This document shows positions 23,351-35,230 of a DNA stretch of 64,000 bases, piece by piece. The stretch is from Lates calcarifer (Eukaryota > Chordata > Actinopteri > Centropomidae). A program made the translations under genes and the position numbers. The DNA lies in assembly GCF_001640805.2 (NCBI RefSeq), contig NC_066856.1, positions 2,055,937-2,119,936 of the forward strand, in the 5' to 3' direction. The stretch's first letter is position 1, and every line of letters begins with the position of its first letter. Below the pieces are notes generated by a model. It had not been told where the DNA came from. It saw only the letters and a program-made list of their open reading frames with translations, and did not search any database.

Positions 23351-25894
23351 CAACGAGGCCTTTCCCTGCTGTGATGGATGGCTTTTTGTGCATGGTTCAA
23401 GTCTCATGATTTATAGAGCTGCAAATATTTACTTTTTTCACCCCCTCTCTTCCCTACCTTTTGATTGAACCTCCACTTCCTAGCTCTCTCTACTCATATG
23501 TTCATCTTTTCTTATCAATTAGCGTTGGCAAAAAAAGTGACTCCATCCTGCTGTGTGAGGCAGCCTGATGCAGAGTTACAGATGGATATGATAATCATGA
23601 CAAAGGCTCTCCCCCTCTCTGACGTGGATGTTCTAAGGTCATTTTTCACTTTTTTAATATCCATGTGCCAGAATGTGTGTTTAATGGCTTCCCGGAGGGC
23701 TGTACGTTAAAATGTATTTCATGTCTAAGTGCTGTATCTTAAGTGTTAGGAGGAACTCCCATGGTGACGTAATCTTTCCATTAGAGATATGCTAAACTCT
23801 CTTAGGTATTCTTTTAGGAGTTTGACCCAAAACCTGCACTCCTTTTCCATCATACTGATCAATAATCTAATCAAATCTCTAATAACCAGTGATCAACTCC
23901 TAGGTGTGAATTCCCAGGTGTGAGTTGAAAGTACAGAGGTGACACAAAAAATTTTACTCAAATGCTGTTTAACTTCATTCTACTCTATTACATAGAATTA
24001 TGACATAATGTGTTGGTAACTCTCACCATCTCTAGTGGTTTTATTTAAATAACTGTCCAAGGCCCATTTTTTTTCTCCAAATTATCAAATACTTCACAAA
24101 AAAACTGTGGAAACGTGCCTCAACCAGCTGCCAATGCTGCTCACACGCTGATGCATCAGCTTCAGCAATGTATTAATGTGATATGTAATGATATGCCAGT
24201 TACTGACAGATACAGAATCACACTTTTTAAACTTTGAACTTATAATAATAATAATGATAATAATAATTGAATTTACAGGAGAGATGTCAGGTAGCGTACA
24301 GACCAGTGTAAATTCTGAGTATGTACAGATAACAGATCTCACTCTCACCACTAGATTTGTCCCTTTTTTGATATATTTTATTTATTTATTTGGATTATAA
24401 AACATGAGGAGCTCAGATAAACTGTCCATAAAGAAGTCTATAAGAAGTAATAAACAGCTCTTTATAACTTATAGCTATCCTGCCACACACTCAGCAAATT
24501 TTGACTCTGCCCTTAGTATCAAAAGTCTGCACCTTTGTGGTCACACCACAAACAGGAACTAGTGTGTAGCTTGTGCAGCATGACTTGTGAACACCACTAT
24601 TTATAAGAGGGAAATAAAACTGTTCAGGTTTAGCAGCCAGTTCACTGTCTCCCTGGCAACATTACACTTCCTGTTGATTATTTGTTGATAATTGTTGCAT
24701 GGCAGTGCTGTTAGAACAGATTTTAAAAGTCTGCACTGTTACGTCATACTGCATCAGTACTGACAAAAAATGATTGCAGGCTTGATGTTCACTCTGACGA
24801 ATGACACAACTAAGAAAGTCCACTAATTGATTTTGAATCATATCTAAAAATAAATGGAAACCAAAAGATGCTTTGAACAGTAGGAAAATTCCCTTAAAAC
24901 ACAGAAGCTGTGATTTAAAATATGTGATTTTCAGTAAATCATGCAAAACCGCTGTTACAGTCCTTTAACCCTCAAAGCAGCCAGATGATCTGCACTGAGG
25001 CTTGTTGGTAAAAAAGATGAGAAGCATCTCCAGTCATGCTTTTCTGGAACACTTTTGAGCTTTCTTAGCTTTCGCTTTTCTTTGTGTTCTCCTTGTCAAC
25101 CAGCCGCCTGTCTACATAAGCTGCTCTATAAAGTAGTTCAAAAGCTGCCAGGCCATGGATAAAGTGAAAATGAAATATGTACTGGCTGAAAATGGACAGA
25201 GTTAGGCTTTAACACTGTTAGCTTGCTGTTTCTTCATGCTGTTTCGTCTGCTCCCCAACTTTAACTGAGAAATTCCTGCTTCAAATCCTGTCGATTTAAC
25301 CCACATTTATAAGTAACACATGGAATACATAGGCAGAGTGGAAATTTACAGACAGTCAGTAAACTAGGCCAATGTGTTACATAATAAGCTGACAGGTTAG
25401 AACAGTGCAAGTCGCTCCCTGCAGATAAGTGACCCAGAAATATCAGCTGCAGGTTTATGGCACATACTATATTACATACAGTTCTCCCTTTCACACTGTC
25501 TGGCTGGTTCCCCACTGCATGTACTGCACGTTCCTGCCAAGAATGTGAAATATTTTAATGTCAGTAAAGGTGCAGAGAAACACATTTGCTCACCATTTTG
25601 CCAACTCAAACACTGCATTCTGGTCTTTTGCAGAAAGGTGTTTGAGGTGGATACACTAACCATGTTCAGAGCTGTAGCATGTTTAGGACGTCGGTGTGTC
25701 TGTCAGGCCACCTTCAGTCTAAACTGGACACATCTCAATAATGTTTGGATCAATGACTAAGGGACAAATAAATTCTTGAATGACTTTGTTAAGTGCCATG
25801 ATCAGAACAAACTTATTCTTATGGGCTGTCACTTTGGTCTGAATGGAAATCTGTCACCATCGCCAAAATGGGTAGGTATGACATTGTATACAGA
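23351..25894. other. unassigned DNA
   Basis: An (ATA)-type trinucleotide tract lies at 24241-24268. 24400-25200 may contain an old dispersed repeat (aaagtctgcac occurs near 24523 and near 24727) that I cannot name. The minus-strand Ile-rich frame at 24094-24351 is produced by the trinucleotide tract. Confidence 0.3.
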
Positions 25895-26240
25895 CATTCG
25901 TGGTGTATTCTATAATTCTGACAATCCTCTGACTTTTCCTCTAACATTGCAGCAGATGGACGTTTTTGGTTGAGTGTAAAATATCTTGACAATTCCTGAA
26001 TAGGTTTCCATAAAATTTGTCATTCCTGAGAGTGAGCCGACACTTTGTAACTCTGATCCCCTTGCAACATATTTGTCTGATACTTCATCAGTCCTAAGCT
26101 GTATTTTTGTGTTTACTAAGACGGTGAACTCGGCACCATTATATCTGCTGAACATCAACATTAGTCTTGTCACTGTGATCATGTTAACATGCAGATGCTA
26201 GCATTTAGTTCAAAGCAGTGTCACAGAGCTGTTAGCCTGG
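25895..26240 (+). repeat. teleost GCTAGCAT-type repeat, copy 2
   Basis: The order of blocks is aatcctctgacttttcctct, the subunit cttgacaattcctgaatagg plus tttccataaaatttgtc, then aagacggtgaactcggc, tatctgctgaacatcaac, gatcatgttaacatgc, gcatttagttcaaagc and cacagagctgttagcctgg. This is the expected order for a common teleost repeat and matches the tail of the copy at 12688-13255. The family name is not known to me. The minus-strand 90-codon frame across it is spurious. Confidence 0.65.
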
Positions 26241-26879
26241 CTGAACACTTCATCCTGTTTCAGCATTTACATAAAGGAAAAGTTGTCACACTGCACAGTG
26301 ACCCAAAGACCTAAAGAAAGAAATGAATACAGCGGTACAGTGAACTTTATAAAGAGTTATAAAAAACAAACTTTTAAAATAAAAGCAAACCCAATTCAAG
26401 CCACTCTCTAGGTCTTAATTGTGCTCCATTCACTTTTATGCACAAATACTCATTAAATTGGACCGGTTGTTAGGACAGCAGCTGCTCGCTGTGTGGGACA
26501 TGGTACCTAAACCAGTTTTAGGAGGATTCGCTTTCCTCTATCTCTAAATTTAGAGTGACACCCATAAACCCCAAAAGAATTCCAATCGGCCACAGGCATG
26601 AGAACTGAAAAGAAGGATAAGTGTATTTTTATAGGGGAAGAAATAATACAAAATAGCTGTGGGCCAGCTGGAATTAATTTAAATCTCACAAAAAACATCA
26701 GTGAATCACTTCCGAAATTCTCCCTCCCAGCCAGCTGTGATGTTTACAACTTTGACTTCTTTTAGATTACATGCACACACAAAGGTTTTTCCGTTTACCG
26801 ATGTCGGAAAGGGAGAGACAGAGGAAAGAAAAAAAGGGGAATAATTAGACAGATCAGAGGAAGAGATCCTTCGCTAGAG
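26241..26879. other. unassigned DNA
   Basis: No recognisable gene or repeat. A purine-rich run lies at about 26810-26870. Confidence 0.35.
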
Positions 26880-27160
26880 GTCATGCAGCTGATAAACGAT
26901 AGGCTCGCCTGCAATGAATGTTAAGTGAGTATCGGTGTAATTATCCAGGCTGCAGCGCCCGTATGAATGTGTGTAATGTCACGGCCTTTCTTCCTTCACC
27001 CCCCTCAGGCGCTTTCCTTCCTTGTCAGACGCTCCACAGACAGGGAGTGAAGGTCACTTGACCAGAAGAAAAAAGGTCAAGGGAGGGACCAGGCCCATGA
27101 CGGACTGATCAACCCACCGCCACTGAATGGTGAATTTAATTAAGATTGAGAGTGACATTT
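26880..27160. other. candidate conserved non-coding element
   Basis: Repeat-free sequence with CpGs (aacgataggctcgcc, gcagcgcccgtatg, caggcgctttcc, gacgctccac) followed by atttaattaagattgag, which has a TTAATTAA homeodomain-type core. No significant open frame. Confidence 0.3.
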
Positions 27161-27479
27161 TCTTTTCCCATCTCGTCTTTCCTGGCTCCCAGTCTGCAAG
27201 GTTCTGATTATCAATTTTTCTGAAAGAATAGGCACTTCAATCAAATGAGGATAGAGCCCCCTGAGGGGATTAATGAAGGTTTAGTGGGCTTATTTTCACT
27301 TTCCTGTCTTTTTTTAGCAGGAACTTTCTGAAAATCATTTGCCAAAAATTCTCTTTTTACCTAATCTTGGAGGTTGACATGTTCATATGTGACAAGATGC
27401 TTTTGGAAATGCACAAGATATCTTCATTAAAACATCAAAAAACTTCTTCAGGATCCAGGGAGCAGCTCATCCAAGACAG

Positions 27480-27720
27480 ACCTCCTTCCTCTAAATTGAG
27501 AGGAGCTAGAGCCGTGACAATCTGTGCTTGCTTTGCAGATTTTTTGGAGCCGATGGGGGACCCAGCACAATAAAAGGAGCCCTTCCTGAAGGTTTGGCGG
27601 TACGTTTCTGTGGGCGACACGCAGGAGATCAAGGGAGCAAGAGAACTGACTGGGCAGGCCTAGAGCCGCCTCTCTCTCCAGGGACTCTTCGCTTTAATCA
27701 CGCTGCAGCCAAGCAAAGTG
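27480..27720 (+). other. candidate conserved element with exon-like stretch
   Basis: A reasonable 3' splice site (gtgcttgctttgcag, AG at 27537-27538) is followed 61 bases later by a reasonable donor (GTACGT at 27600-27605), which defines a possible small exon at 27539-27599. The + frame stays open well beyond it (27528-27977) and reads RFFGADGGPSTIKGALPEGL and onward. The later part of that frame is low-complexity pyrimidine tract (27745-27860). CpGs are retained at 27599-27625 and 27688-27728. I recognise no protein domain, so a non-coding element is the default reading. Confidence 0.2.
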
Positions 27721-28639
27721 ATCGTGAACTCCACATGCCTTTGGTCTCCCCCGTTTCTCTCTCTCTGTGTCTTCATCTCTGTCTTTCTCGGTCTGCTTCT
27801 CTATTTTCTCTCCTCTTCGCTCTCTGTCCTCACTCTCTCTCCTCATCTCTTCCTGCCCATATATTACCTATATATACCCTGCTCTTTCTTTTCAATGCCC
27901 CTCATGGATTTTGTCATAACTTTCAAACTGCAGCCCACATGAATTTTGTTATACTGCAGCACAAAGTAAATGAATAAAGTACCAGAGAGGTGTTAAACAT
28001 GTAAAAGAAGCTCCTGGTAAGCAAGGAAGGCTCTTCTAAGCAGCATCTAATTGAGGCCTGGACATGTCTCTGATCACTGAGCCCCCAGAGGCTGACTGCC
28101 ATAAAAGCATTGCTGGAAGCAGTCATTACTGCACAGGGAAACATATGGTGTCAGGTATCTTTAGACTTAACTGTCCAGTGGCACATTGAAGAAATGAAGG
28201 CTAGGGACATGGGGAGCTGACCATTATGAGAAATCCTGAAGGTGTTGCACAGTGGAGGGCCTCAGACAGGCATGTCATTTACAGCTGCCTGTTGCCTCCA
28301 GTGTGTTTTATTGAAACAGCAGAAACGTGCTGCAAACTGAAGGCTGCAGATGTGTTGTGGCATTTTGTCATTTGGCTATTCTTAACTGTTGCCTTTCTGT
28401 TTCCGCTTGCTCTTGGCACACTTTTGACAAAATATCTGCTCGACTGACATCATATTTGGGAGTTTAAATAAACCTGGCATATCTGATGTATCTGATAATG
28501 TTGTAATGTTTTTTGAAGGTACATACTGAAATATTTGAAAAATCTACTTATCACTACTCTCTGTTGGACAAACTCTGTAGTGGTGATAGTGTTTCTACAT
28601 TACCTTAAACACATTTTTGGTCACTCATTGTATTAGCCT
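27721..28639. other. CT-rich tract then unassigned DNA
   Basis: 27745-27860 is a degenerate (CT)n/(TCTG)n pyrimidine tract that generates Leu/Ser-rich frames. 27960-28450 shows no gene signature. Confidence 0.4.
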
Positions 28640-29130
28640 GACCTATTTATGTTTACAACCAGTTCCAATCAGCAAGAAACTCGACATCTTGATTATTATC
28701 TTCTGAAGCTGTTTATAGATGTGATAGTAAACAACAGCTAGTTTACAGGCAGATATGCAGCAACATTAGCACTTGTCAAGAGTTATGTTTCTGACCACCT
28801 GGCAAATGGAAGTCCAATGGTCATGCTTCTTTTACTCAGATTTTGGTCTACACCATCAGCTGAGGGAAATATCTGGTTCTTCAGTTGTTAAATTCTCCAC
28901 TATGTTCAGCAGCTAGTCACTGACTTTGGTAGTTGGTGCTGCACAGATAGTGTACAGTAGGTTTACCACAAAGCTTCCTGCTGTAGTTGAGTGATGATGG
29001 CTGAAATAGTGGGCTGGAAAACCACAACAAACAAACAGACTAAAAAGCTCAAACAAAGAGGTAAGAGAAACTACAAGATGAGATGATGATTCTCTGTGGA
29101 TTTGTCACAGTGAACAACATCTTACACATT
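28640..29130 (+). repeat. teleost interspersed repeat, family unnamed
   Basis: I recognise this run from memory as a high-copy teleost repeat: acaggcagatatgcagcaac, tgaccacctggcaaatgg, gtctacaccatcagctgag, aaatatctggttcttcag, caaagcttcctgctgtagt, gatgatggctgaaatagtg and gatgattctctgtggattt in this order. The best-matching core is about 28770-29115. No reading frame or terminal repeat is apparent, and the 5' limit is uncertain. Confidence 0.55.
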
Positions 29131-30879
29131 ACACACATCCATTTGATCCATCTGGAAAAAAAAAATATTGGTATTGAGCAGTTTTAAATTCATTATCCTT
29201 TTTGGTGTTTTCCCTGTCCTGTATCTCTCAGCGCTACTATGCATTGCTGCCAGTTTTTCCACGAGCATGTCCACTATTACAAATTAGAAAGTTTAGAAAT
29301 GCTAAAGCGCCATAAATGGTGCTGGTTAAATTGCTGTCACTGCTTTATTTATTGATATAGCATCAAATTACTTCAACCTATACGGTTCAGAATGAGATTT
29401 TCTCCATAACTTGAGCAGTGAAATCTGCAGATCCTCAGCAAGAGTTTCATACAGCAGGTCTTACTGCTGCAGCCACATTCCTGTCAAATTTGGCCCTCCG
29501 GCTTCTGACAGCATCCCCAGATTCCCAGGATGCTTCTTTAGGCAAAACTGCACAGAGAGAGCAAATGGCACATGCATTCCACTAGAGCACAGAATTGGGT
29601 TAGAGTGTGCATAAAGATACTTTCATAATGTTCTTTTATTGCTTGCAGCAAGGAGCTGTGAACCATTGGCATTTTAGCAGCGTATAGCCTTCCTGTGCTG
29701 TAATATGATGTAGGGTAACTGTCAGCAAGTCCTTATCAAGTCAATGATGTCTCTGTTGCTTGGCAGTTGTCAAAAACAAATGACGGTTGAAGCGGCATCT
29801 CCGTTTTGAAACTCATTTCCTCTTGTGTGTGCGTATGTGTGTGTGTGTGTGTGTGTGTACGCGAGGGGGTAGAAAGGGGAAGAGAAATGTTATTGAAGTT
29901 ACCATGGTGATTTAATTTCAGCAACCCCCCCACTTCCCTCCGCCTCTCTCACCCTCATTTCCTCACTAGAACAAAAAAGCAAATATTTCTGAGAGGAATT
30001 CCCTCGGTTGTGGGAGCTGCGCCGGATTTCACCAACTGATCTGAGCGAGGTTTGGGTGAATGTGTTTCCCGCTGGGGATCCCTGCTCAGATATGCATCCT
30101 TGTGGATCTGCTGAGCAGAGAAGTTACACAAAACAATGTTAATTTCTGGAATTTTAAGTATTTTGTGAAATTTTTCAGGCTGGAAATCATTAGAATGGAA
30201 ATGAAGACTGTGTGGGAAGGGGGCATTATATTCTATTTCCAGGCAACAGTGGACTTTTTAGGGCAGTCGATGAACATTGGAATGTAAATGTCAAATCCTG
30301 TGCGTTCTTTGTAGTCAAGGGTAACTGCTTAGCATAAAATTTACACCTCTGCCAAGTCAAAATGTCACATTGGTAGAAGCGGATCTATCCACCCCATTAT
30401 GAAGCTTTGGGTGACATCGTGTGCTGTGTTTATTTGAAGTTCAAACAGGAAGGCTATTTATGCCTCTATCTCCTCCCCCATCTCTAGCAGGAGCCACTGT
30501 GGTTTTATTTTCCTCCCAAAAATAGGCTAAAGCTAGAGACAGAGGGAGAACGTTTCTAATTCCTAAAATAAATGATGGGCAACAGGGCAACTCTGTTTTG
30601 ACATCTAACAATGTGATAACAGCAATTTGTTTCTCCCTCATCACTCTAAATCACCTTGGGTGAATCTGTAGCTGCAAGACAAGCAGCACTAAATGTGACA
30701 ACTTGTTAGAAGGGTGGTGTTTTATTTCATTTCCACACTCTTCTATCAGTAAAATGCTGTGTTGGACTGTGATCCTAATCAGAGCACACACACACAGGCT
30801 TCTTCCTCAGTTTAAGCTGCGCTCTTTCTCTCCACTGACTGTCTCATAGTCACCATCTGCCATGTTGGAAATCTGCCCT
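29131..30879. other. unassigned DNA with microsatellite
   Basis: A TG microsatellite lies at 29824-29858. 30000-30120 is CpG-containing (ccctcggttgtgggagc, ctgcgccggatttcacc, gagcgaggtttggg) and may be a small conserved element. The rest shows no signature. Confidence 0.35.
29824..29858. repeat. (TG)n microsatellite
   Basis: An imperfect dinucleotide tract with an internal GCGTA interruption; the pure part is 29836-29858. Confidence 0.9.
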
Positions 30880-31330
30880 CAGTCTGACTGGGGAGCAGTA
30901 TATATAGCTCTCCATATTTCACCTCTTTAGAGGGGGGATTTGTAACCTTGCTTGCCTGTAAATCAGAAATCACAAATCATCAATAATTGAGCACATTTTT
31001 CAACTCTGAGCAGTCACACAGCGCGGCACATCGGCCTAGTAGCGCTGTAAAAGCACACAGGTGTATAACCCCATTTTGTGGTTTTCCTGAGCTGAGGCCT
31101 GTGTGGCGCGGTAATTAGAGCCACCACATGTTCTGGGGGTTTTACCGCCGACCAGTTGGCGCGACTGAGCAAGATGGGGGAAGCCCACCACCGTGCCAGG
31201 GAAAGGTTGATGGGAATCCACGTGACACTGTGGCCGTCACTGGGCTGAAAGGGAATCCCTTCCTGTTTCCCCTGTTTTGTCAGCCGCTCAGACTACTGCC
31301 ATGGTGACCTGGTGTTTACTGTACTGACTG
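30880..31330. promoter_or_regulatory. CpG-dense candidate regulatory element
   Basis: I count 13 CpGs between 31021 and 31260, far more than in the flanking DNA, including gcgcgg, cggcc, tagcgct, ggcgcggtaattag, ccgccgac and ggcgcgac. An E-box CACGTG lies at 31219-31224. There is no TATA-like sequence or open frame that would suggest a gene start. It could be a short unmethylated CpG island, an orphan promoter or a conserved enhancer. The CpG density is observed; the function is inferred. Confidence 0.35.
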
Positions 31331-34300
31331 GTTGGCAGCCACACAGCAACAGGCTGATGACGTGTTCATATGGTAATACTTATTTATAAGCTTCAATGCT
31401 AACTCTGTGCGCATATATGTGTGAATACAGTGGAAAGCATGGCCTGACCTACAGGATATGATTGGATGACAGATCAGTTAGTTGCTGAATAGCAAAAGTT
31501 CAAATCAAGAATGAAACACATGGTTAAGTAATGTGGAAACTACATTTCCATGGCAACTGTATCATAACAGAGACGAGTGTTGAGTGTGGGCAGACATTTT
31601 CTTCTCAGATCATTTTCATTTTTCTTGTCTTCTAAAGTTACATTAGAATTATGAGTTGATTTAAAGAATATATATCTACTCCACACTCCTTCTGATTCTG
31701 AAAGACTATGATTTGTGAAAGTTGAACAGGATCTTTTTTGGGAACGAAAATTAATCTTTCCTCTAAAAAAAGAGGAAATTATGCATGCCTTTTTTTTTTA
31801 TAACAAAATCTGAAATAATGAGAGAGATTCCTGGTGCCGGTGAAAAGGACCACCAGATAGTAAAGCTCTGTAGAGCTCAATTAGGAGTCATCTCTATCAT
31901 TAACTCAACCTATAAACTATTAATGCTCTCCAGCCATTTTTCATGATAAGGCTCTCCACATTTGAAAAATTCTCATTAGGGCCTAAATTAGGGAGCTCTC
32001 GTAGATCAAAATTGGTCTTATCCAGTTTTTTAGAATTCCAAAATAAAGATTTAATGAAATATCTCTCCTTCTCTCTTTTTTGTAAGTCCATCTTCATTTG
32101 CATTTATACTGCACTGTGCAGTATATATATTTATATATGCATGTATGCACAGTTTCTATGATCAGATGCGTACATGTGTCAATATCAATATCCGGAGAGG
32201 TGTGTTTTGATGCATGCATGGAGGGTTGTGTTCCTGTGTTTGCATATGTGCACGTTTTTCCAAGGATAGCTGCCTGGTTTGATGCACACACTCTCATCCT
32301 GCCTCTCCCTCCATGTTGTCAGATCCACTCCTACACTGTGTCCATTGTCACATCATTTACCGCAGAATACACAATGACTTCACACCCAACAAACACCCGA
32401 CACCTCTGATTTTCCTCCAGACAGTGCAGATGTGACTTCGACTGGGTACGTATAGAATAATGTGTCGGCCCTCCTGCTCTCTGCATGAAAAATCCCTGAA
32501 TTTTAAACAGCTCCATAGGAATGAAAATGAAAGCCATGTAAAAATTAATATTACATTTCCGTGACTTCCTATGCTGTTTAAAAAGTAATGAGACTGAATA
32601 AAAAAGCACTCAAGTTAATAGCCTTGAAATATTGTGCCCCTGACATTTCGTCTGCACTTCCAGGAAGCAGACAGTGTTCAAATTGTTGGCAATATAACCC
32701 GCCTTTTACATAATGGTTGTGTCCATTTGATAACTTAATTGTTCCCTGCATTAGTAGGAAGCTTTTAAATGTTTTCAGGCAAACAGTTCAAGGATGACAG
32801 GGAATGTCTGAAAGTTGACAATTTAGAACCAAACCATGCTGAACTCTGAAAAGTCTGGAACAATCCGTGGAACAGATACATGGAGACATGCAGATAGTCA
32901 CATATGCCTGGGTGTGTTCTCTCTCTCACACACACAAACACACACACCACTCCTCCATTCGTTCTGGGTGTGATCCTGTGTAGGAGTGTAAGCAGGGATA
33001 TCCCCCTATGGTTTTTCAGGGAGGTTTGACTCATTGCCAAGGAGAACAGTCTGTCCTGTTTTCAGCACATGGAGGAAGCCCCTGTTCTTTGGGAAGGATA
33101 CGCCTTCACTGAGTTCACTGCACATTTTTACTGTGAACATTCTCCTGGTGCTTTAGGTCACCGTAACCTATGGCAGAGTAATGCAGAGATGTTTCAGAAA
33201 CACAAAAATCTCAAATGGATCTTAAATTAAAATGTTTACCAAGAAATGTGTAATTTGTGTTTGCTTTGATATGTGCATATATTATCAGTATATAACTGAC
33301 CTGCCAGTGACTCAGGTGGTGGTGAAATAGCAAAAGAAAAATGCCAAGCAGTCTGGAATCAACTCAATTTCCAAACGGGAGCTAGTTAGCTCAGGTTGTT
33401 GTCTTCCACTTTCTGAAAAGAATGCAGACTGAACAACACAATGTTGAATGTTGTAAAGGGACAGACACCTGCTTGATAGCTAACATAATGTGGGCATTTT
33501 GAAAAAGTGGGTAACAGTGCTTTGCATCAACATTCGTAGGCTACACAGGGCTGTGGCGTGCTCCTGTCAGTAAGGCACAGTGGAGGTTGCTGACCTTCAA
33601 ATGTCAGTCTACTGCTCCAGAGGCTAGAAGTTGTTTCACCAAAAAAACATCCATAGATGATGCGTTAGTACTTTTAAGTGTGGGGGTGTTTTCTGTATCT
33701 CAAATAACCTCAAAAGCCCGCTCAGTGACCTGTGAAGCATGTAAAGTATTTGTGGGAAGTTCTTATGAAATAATTTAAATAATAAATAAAAAAATTTTTG
33801 TCCATTACTGAGGTCCCTTGACTGCTTAATACTCAAGGCTAAAATGTTCAGCTTTAATAGAAAAGATTATTTACAGTTTTTATGAATATCAGAGAGTGGC
33901 CTCCAGCAAATGAAAAGAAGTGCATTCAAAGGAGACAAACACACATTGCTATTCTGTTTGGTCTCCAAAGTCGGCTAATTGCACACAGTCAGATTCCAAA
34001 GCATAGAGCAAAGCAACACATGTCCTTTTCAACACATACATACACTGCTGCTGAATGTGCACAAAGTTACAATTATTGTAATAATTTATAAGCTTCTCAA
34101 CCCTGTTAAACAGAGAGCCATGGCCTCTGCAGAAACTATAAACCAGCTTTGTGCTGTGTTACTGACAGTCCTCTGCACCTACTGAAACACTTACTGTAGC
34201 ACATGAATGAGATTATTCCATCCCTATTAAATTTACTGCCTGCAAACAGTCATCAATTTCAGTGTGCTTTTGGACTTGCAGGATTACAACATTACTGTAG

Positions 34301-34859
34301 TAACACAAACAAACTGAAGGCTGGGGCTGCGTAATTGGGAACATCTGGATGTCATTTTGGTCTTTTCAGTCCCACAATCATGCACAATATAACATCTTAT
34401 TTGGCCACTGCATCGCTGGCTGACTTGAAAAAAACGAGTCCTTGAAATAAACATCCTTCACTCACAGAGAAAATCAACAAAACATATCAAACAACATGCT
34501 TGTCGTGTCTTGTTGTCACCCACAAACAATACTATCACAGTGTGGGTTATATAGAAATGATAGCAGTATGTCACCTTACTTTGACCTGAATGTGTCCAAA
34601 AACATTCATTCAACATCAGTGCTTTGTGAAATGAACGGAAATGGAGATCAATCCGTAGACAAAACAAAAAGAAAAATTGGGGTAAGGAGGGGGAAAAGAA
34701 GAAAAAAGCATGTATCACCTGCAGGTCTTGAACCAAGGCCACCTTCTTAAGGATTAAATTGCATCTGACAGGTGAATAGCCCCAGAAAAGCAATACAGCA
34801 GGGATTAGAAAATGAAAATAAATGAGCTTTTAAAGCCTAATGAAGGATTTAACCTAAAT
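31331..34859. other. unassigned DNA
   Basis: No gene supported. An octamer ATTTGCAT lies at 32096-32103, followed by an AT-rich TATATA stretch at 32121-32140. A broken CA tract lies at 32926-32950. 33780-33800 is an A/T run. An isolated tRNA B-box-like string at 34724-34734 (minus strand) lacks a cloverleaf around it. Confidence 0.35.
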
Positions 34860-35230
34860 GAAGCACAGGTGGCTGGTAATAGGTGCTGTTTCCACATCCC
34901 CAGCAGGGCAGGTTTGAAAGATTTCAGGGCATTTCAATGCCCCCACCACTCCCCCCTCCCAGCCCATGGCCTTGCCTTTGGTATTTACTCACGCTTTTCC
35001 TGGGGTCGGCGTGTCACTGGGCTTAGCTGATGGGAACGTGCCGTTTTCCAGTGTTTTCATTGGCTGAGAGAACATGGGAAAAGAAGCCGGGCATCCTCTG
35101 TGGTCCCACCCCGAGCAGAGGACCCCCCTCCCCCTTCCAGCCCTGCGAAGGCAGCATTTCCATATGTAACCCCTTCTGCTCTGGACATGTGAGGAAATAA
35201 TGATGTCAGAAAGATGGGGCTCGACCTTTG
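34860..35230. other. candidate conserved non-coding element
   Basis: Locally GC-richer, repeat-free block with CpGs (tcacgcttttcc, gggtcggcgtgtcac, gaacgtgccg, gaagccgggcatcc, ccaccccgagcag). Small C-runs at 35120-35140 are the only simple sequence. No reading frame continues through it. Confidence 0.3.

Noticed and set aside
27718..27977. Leu/Ser-rich frames after the exon-like stretch
   Set aside because: Generated by a degenerate CT tract.
34724..34734. tRNA B-box-like string on the minus strand
   Set aside because: The T stem does not pair properly and no A box or cloverleaf could be built around it; at most a worn tRNA-derived fragment.
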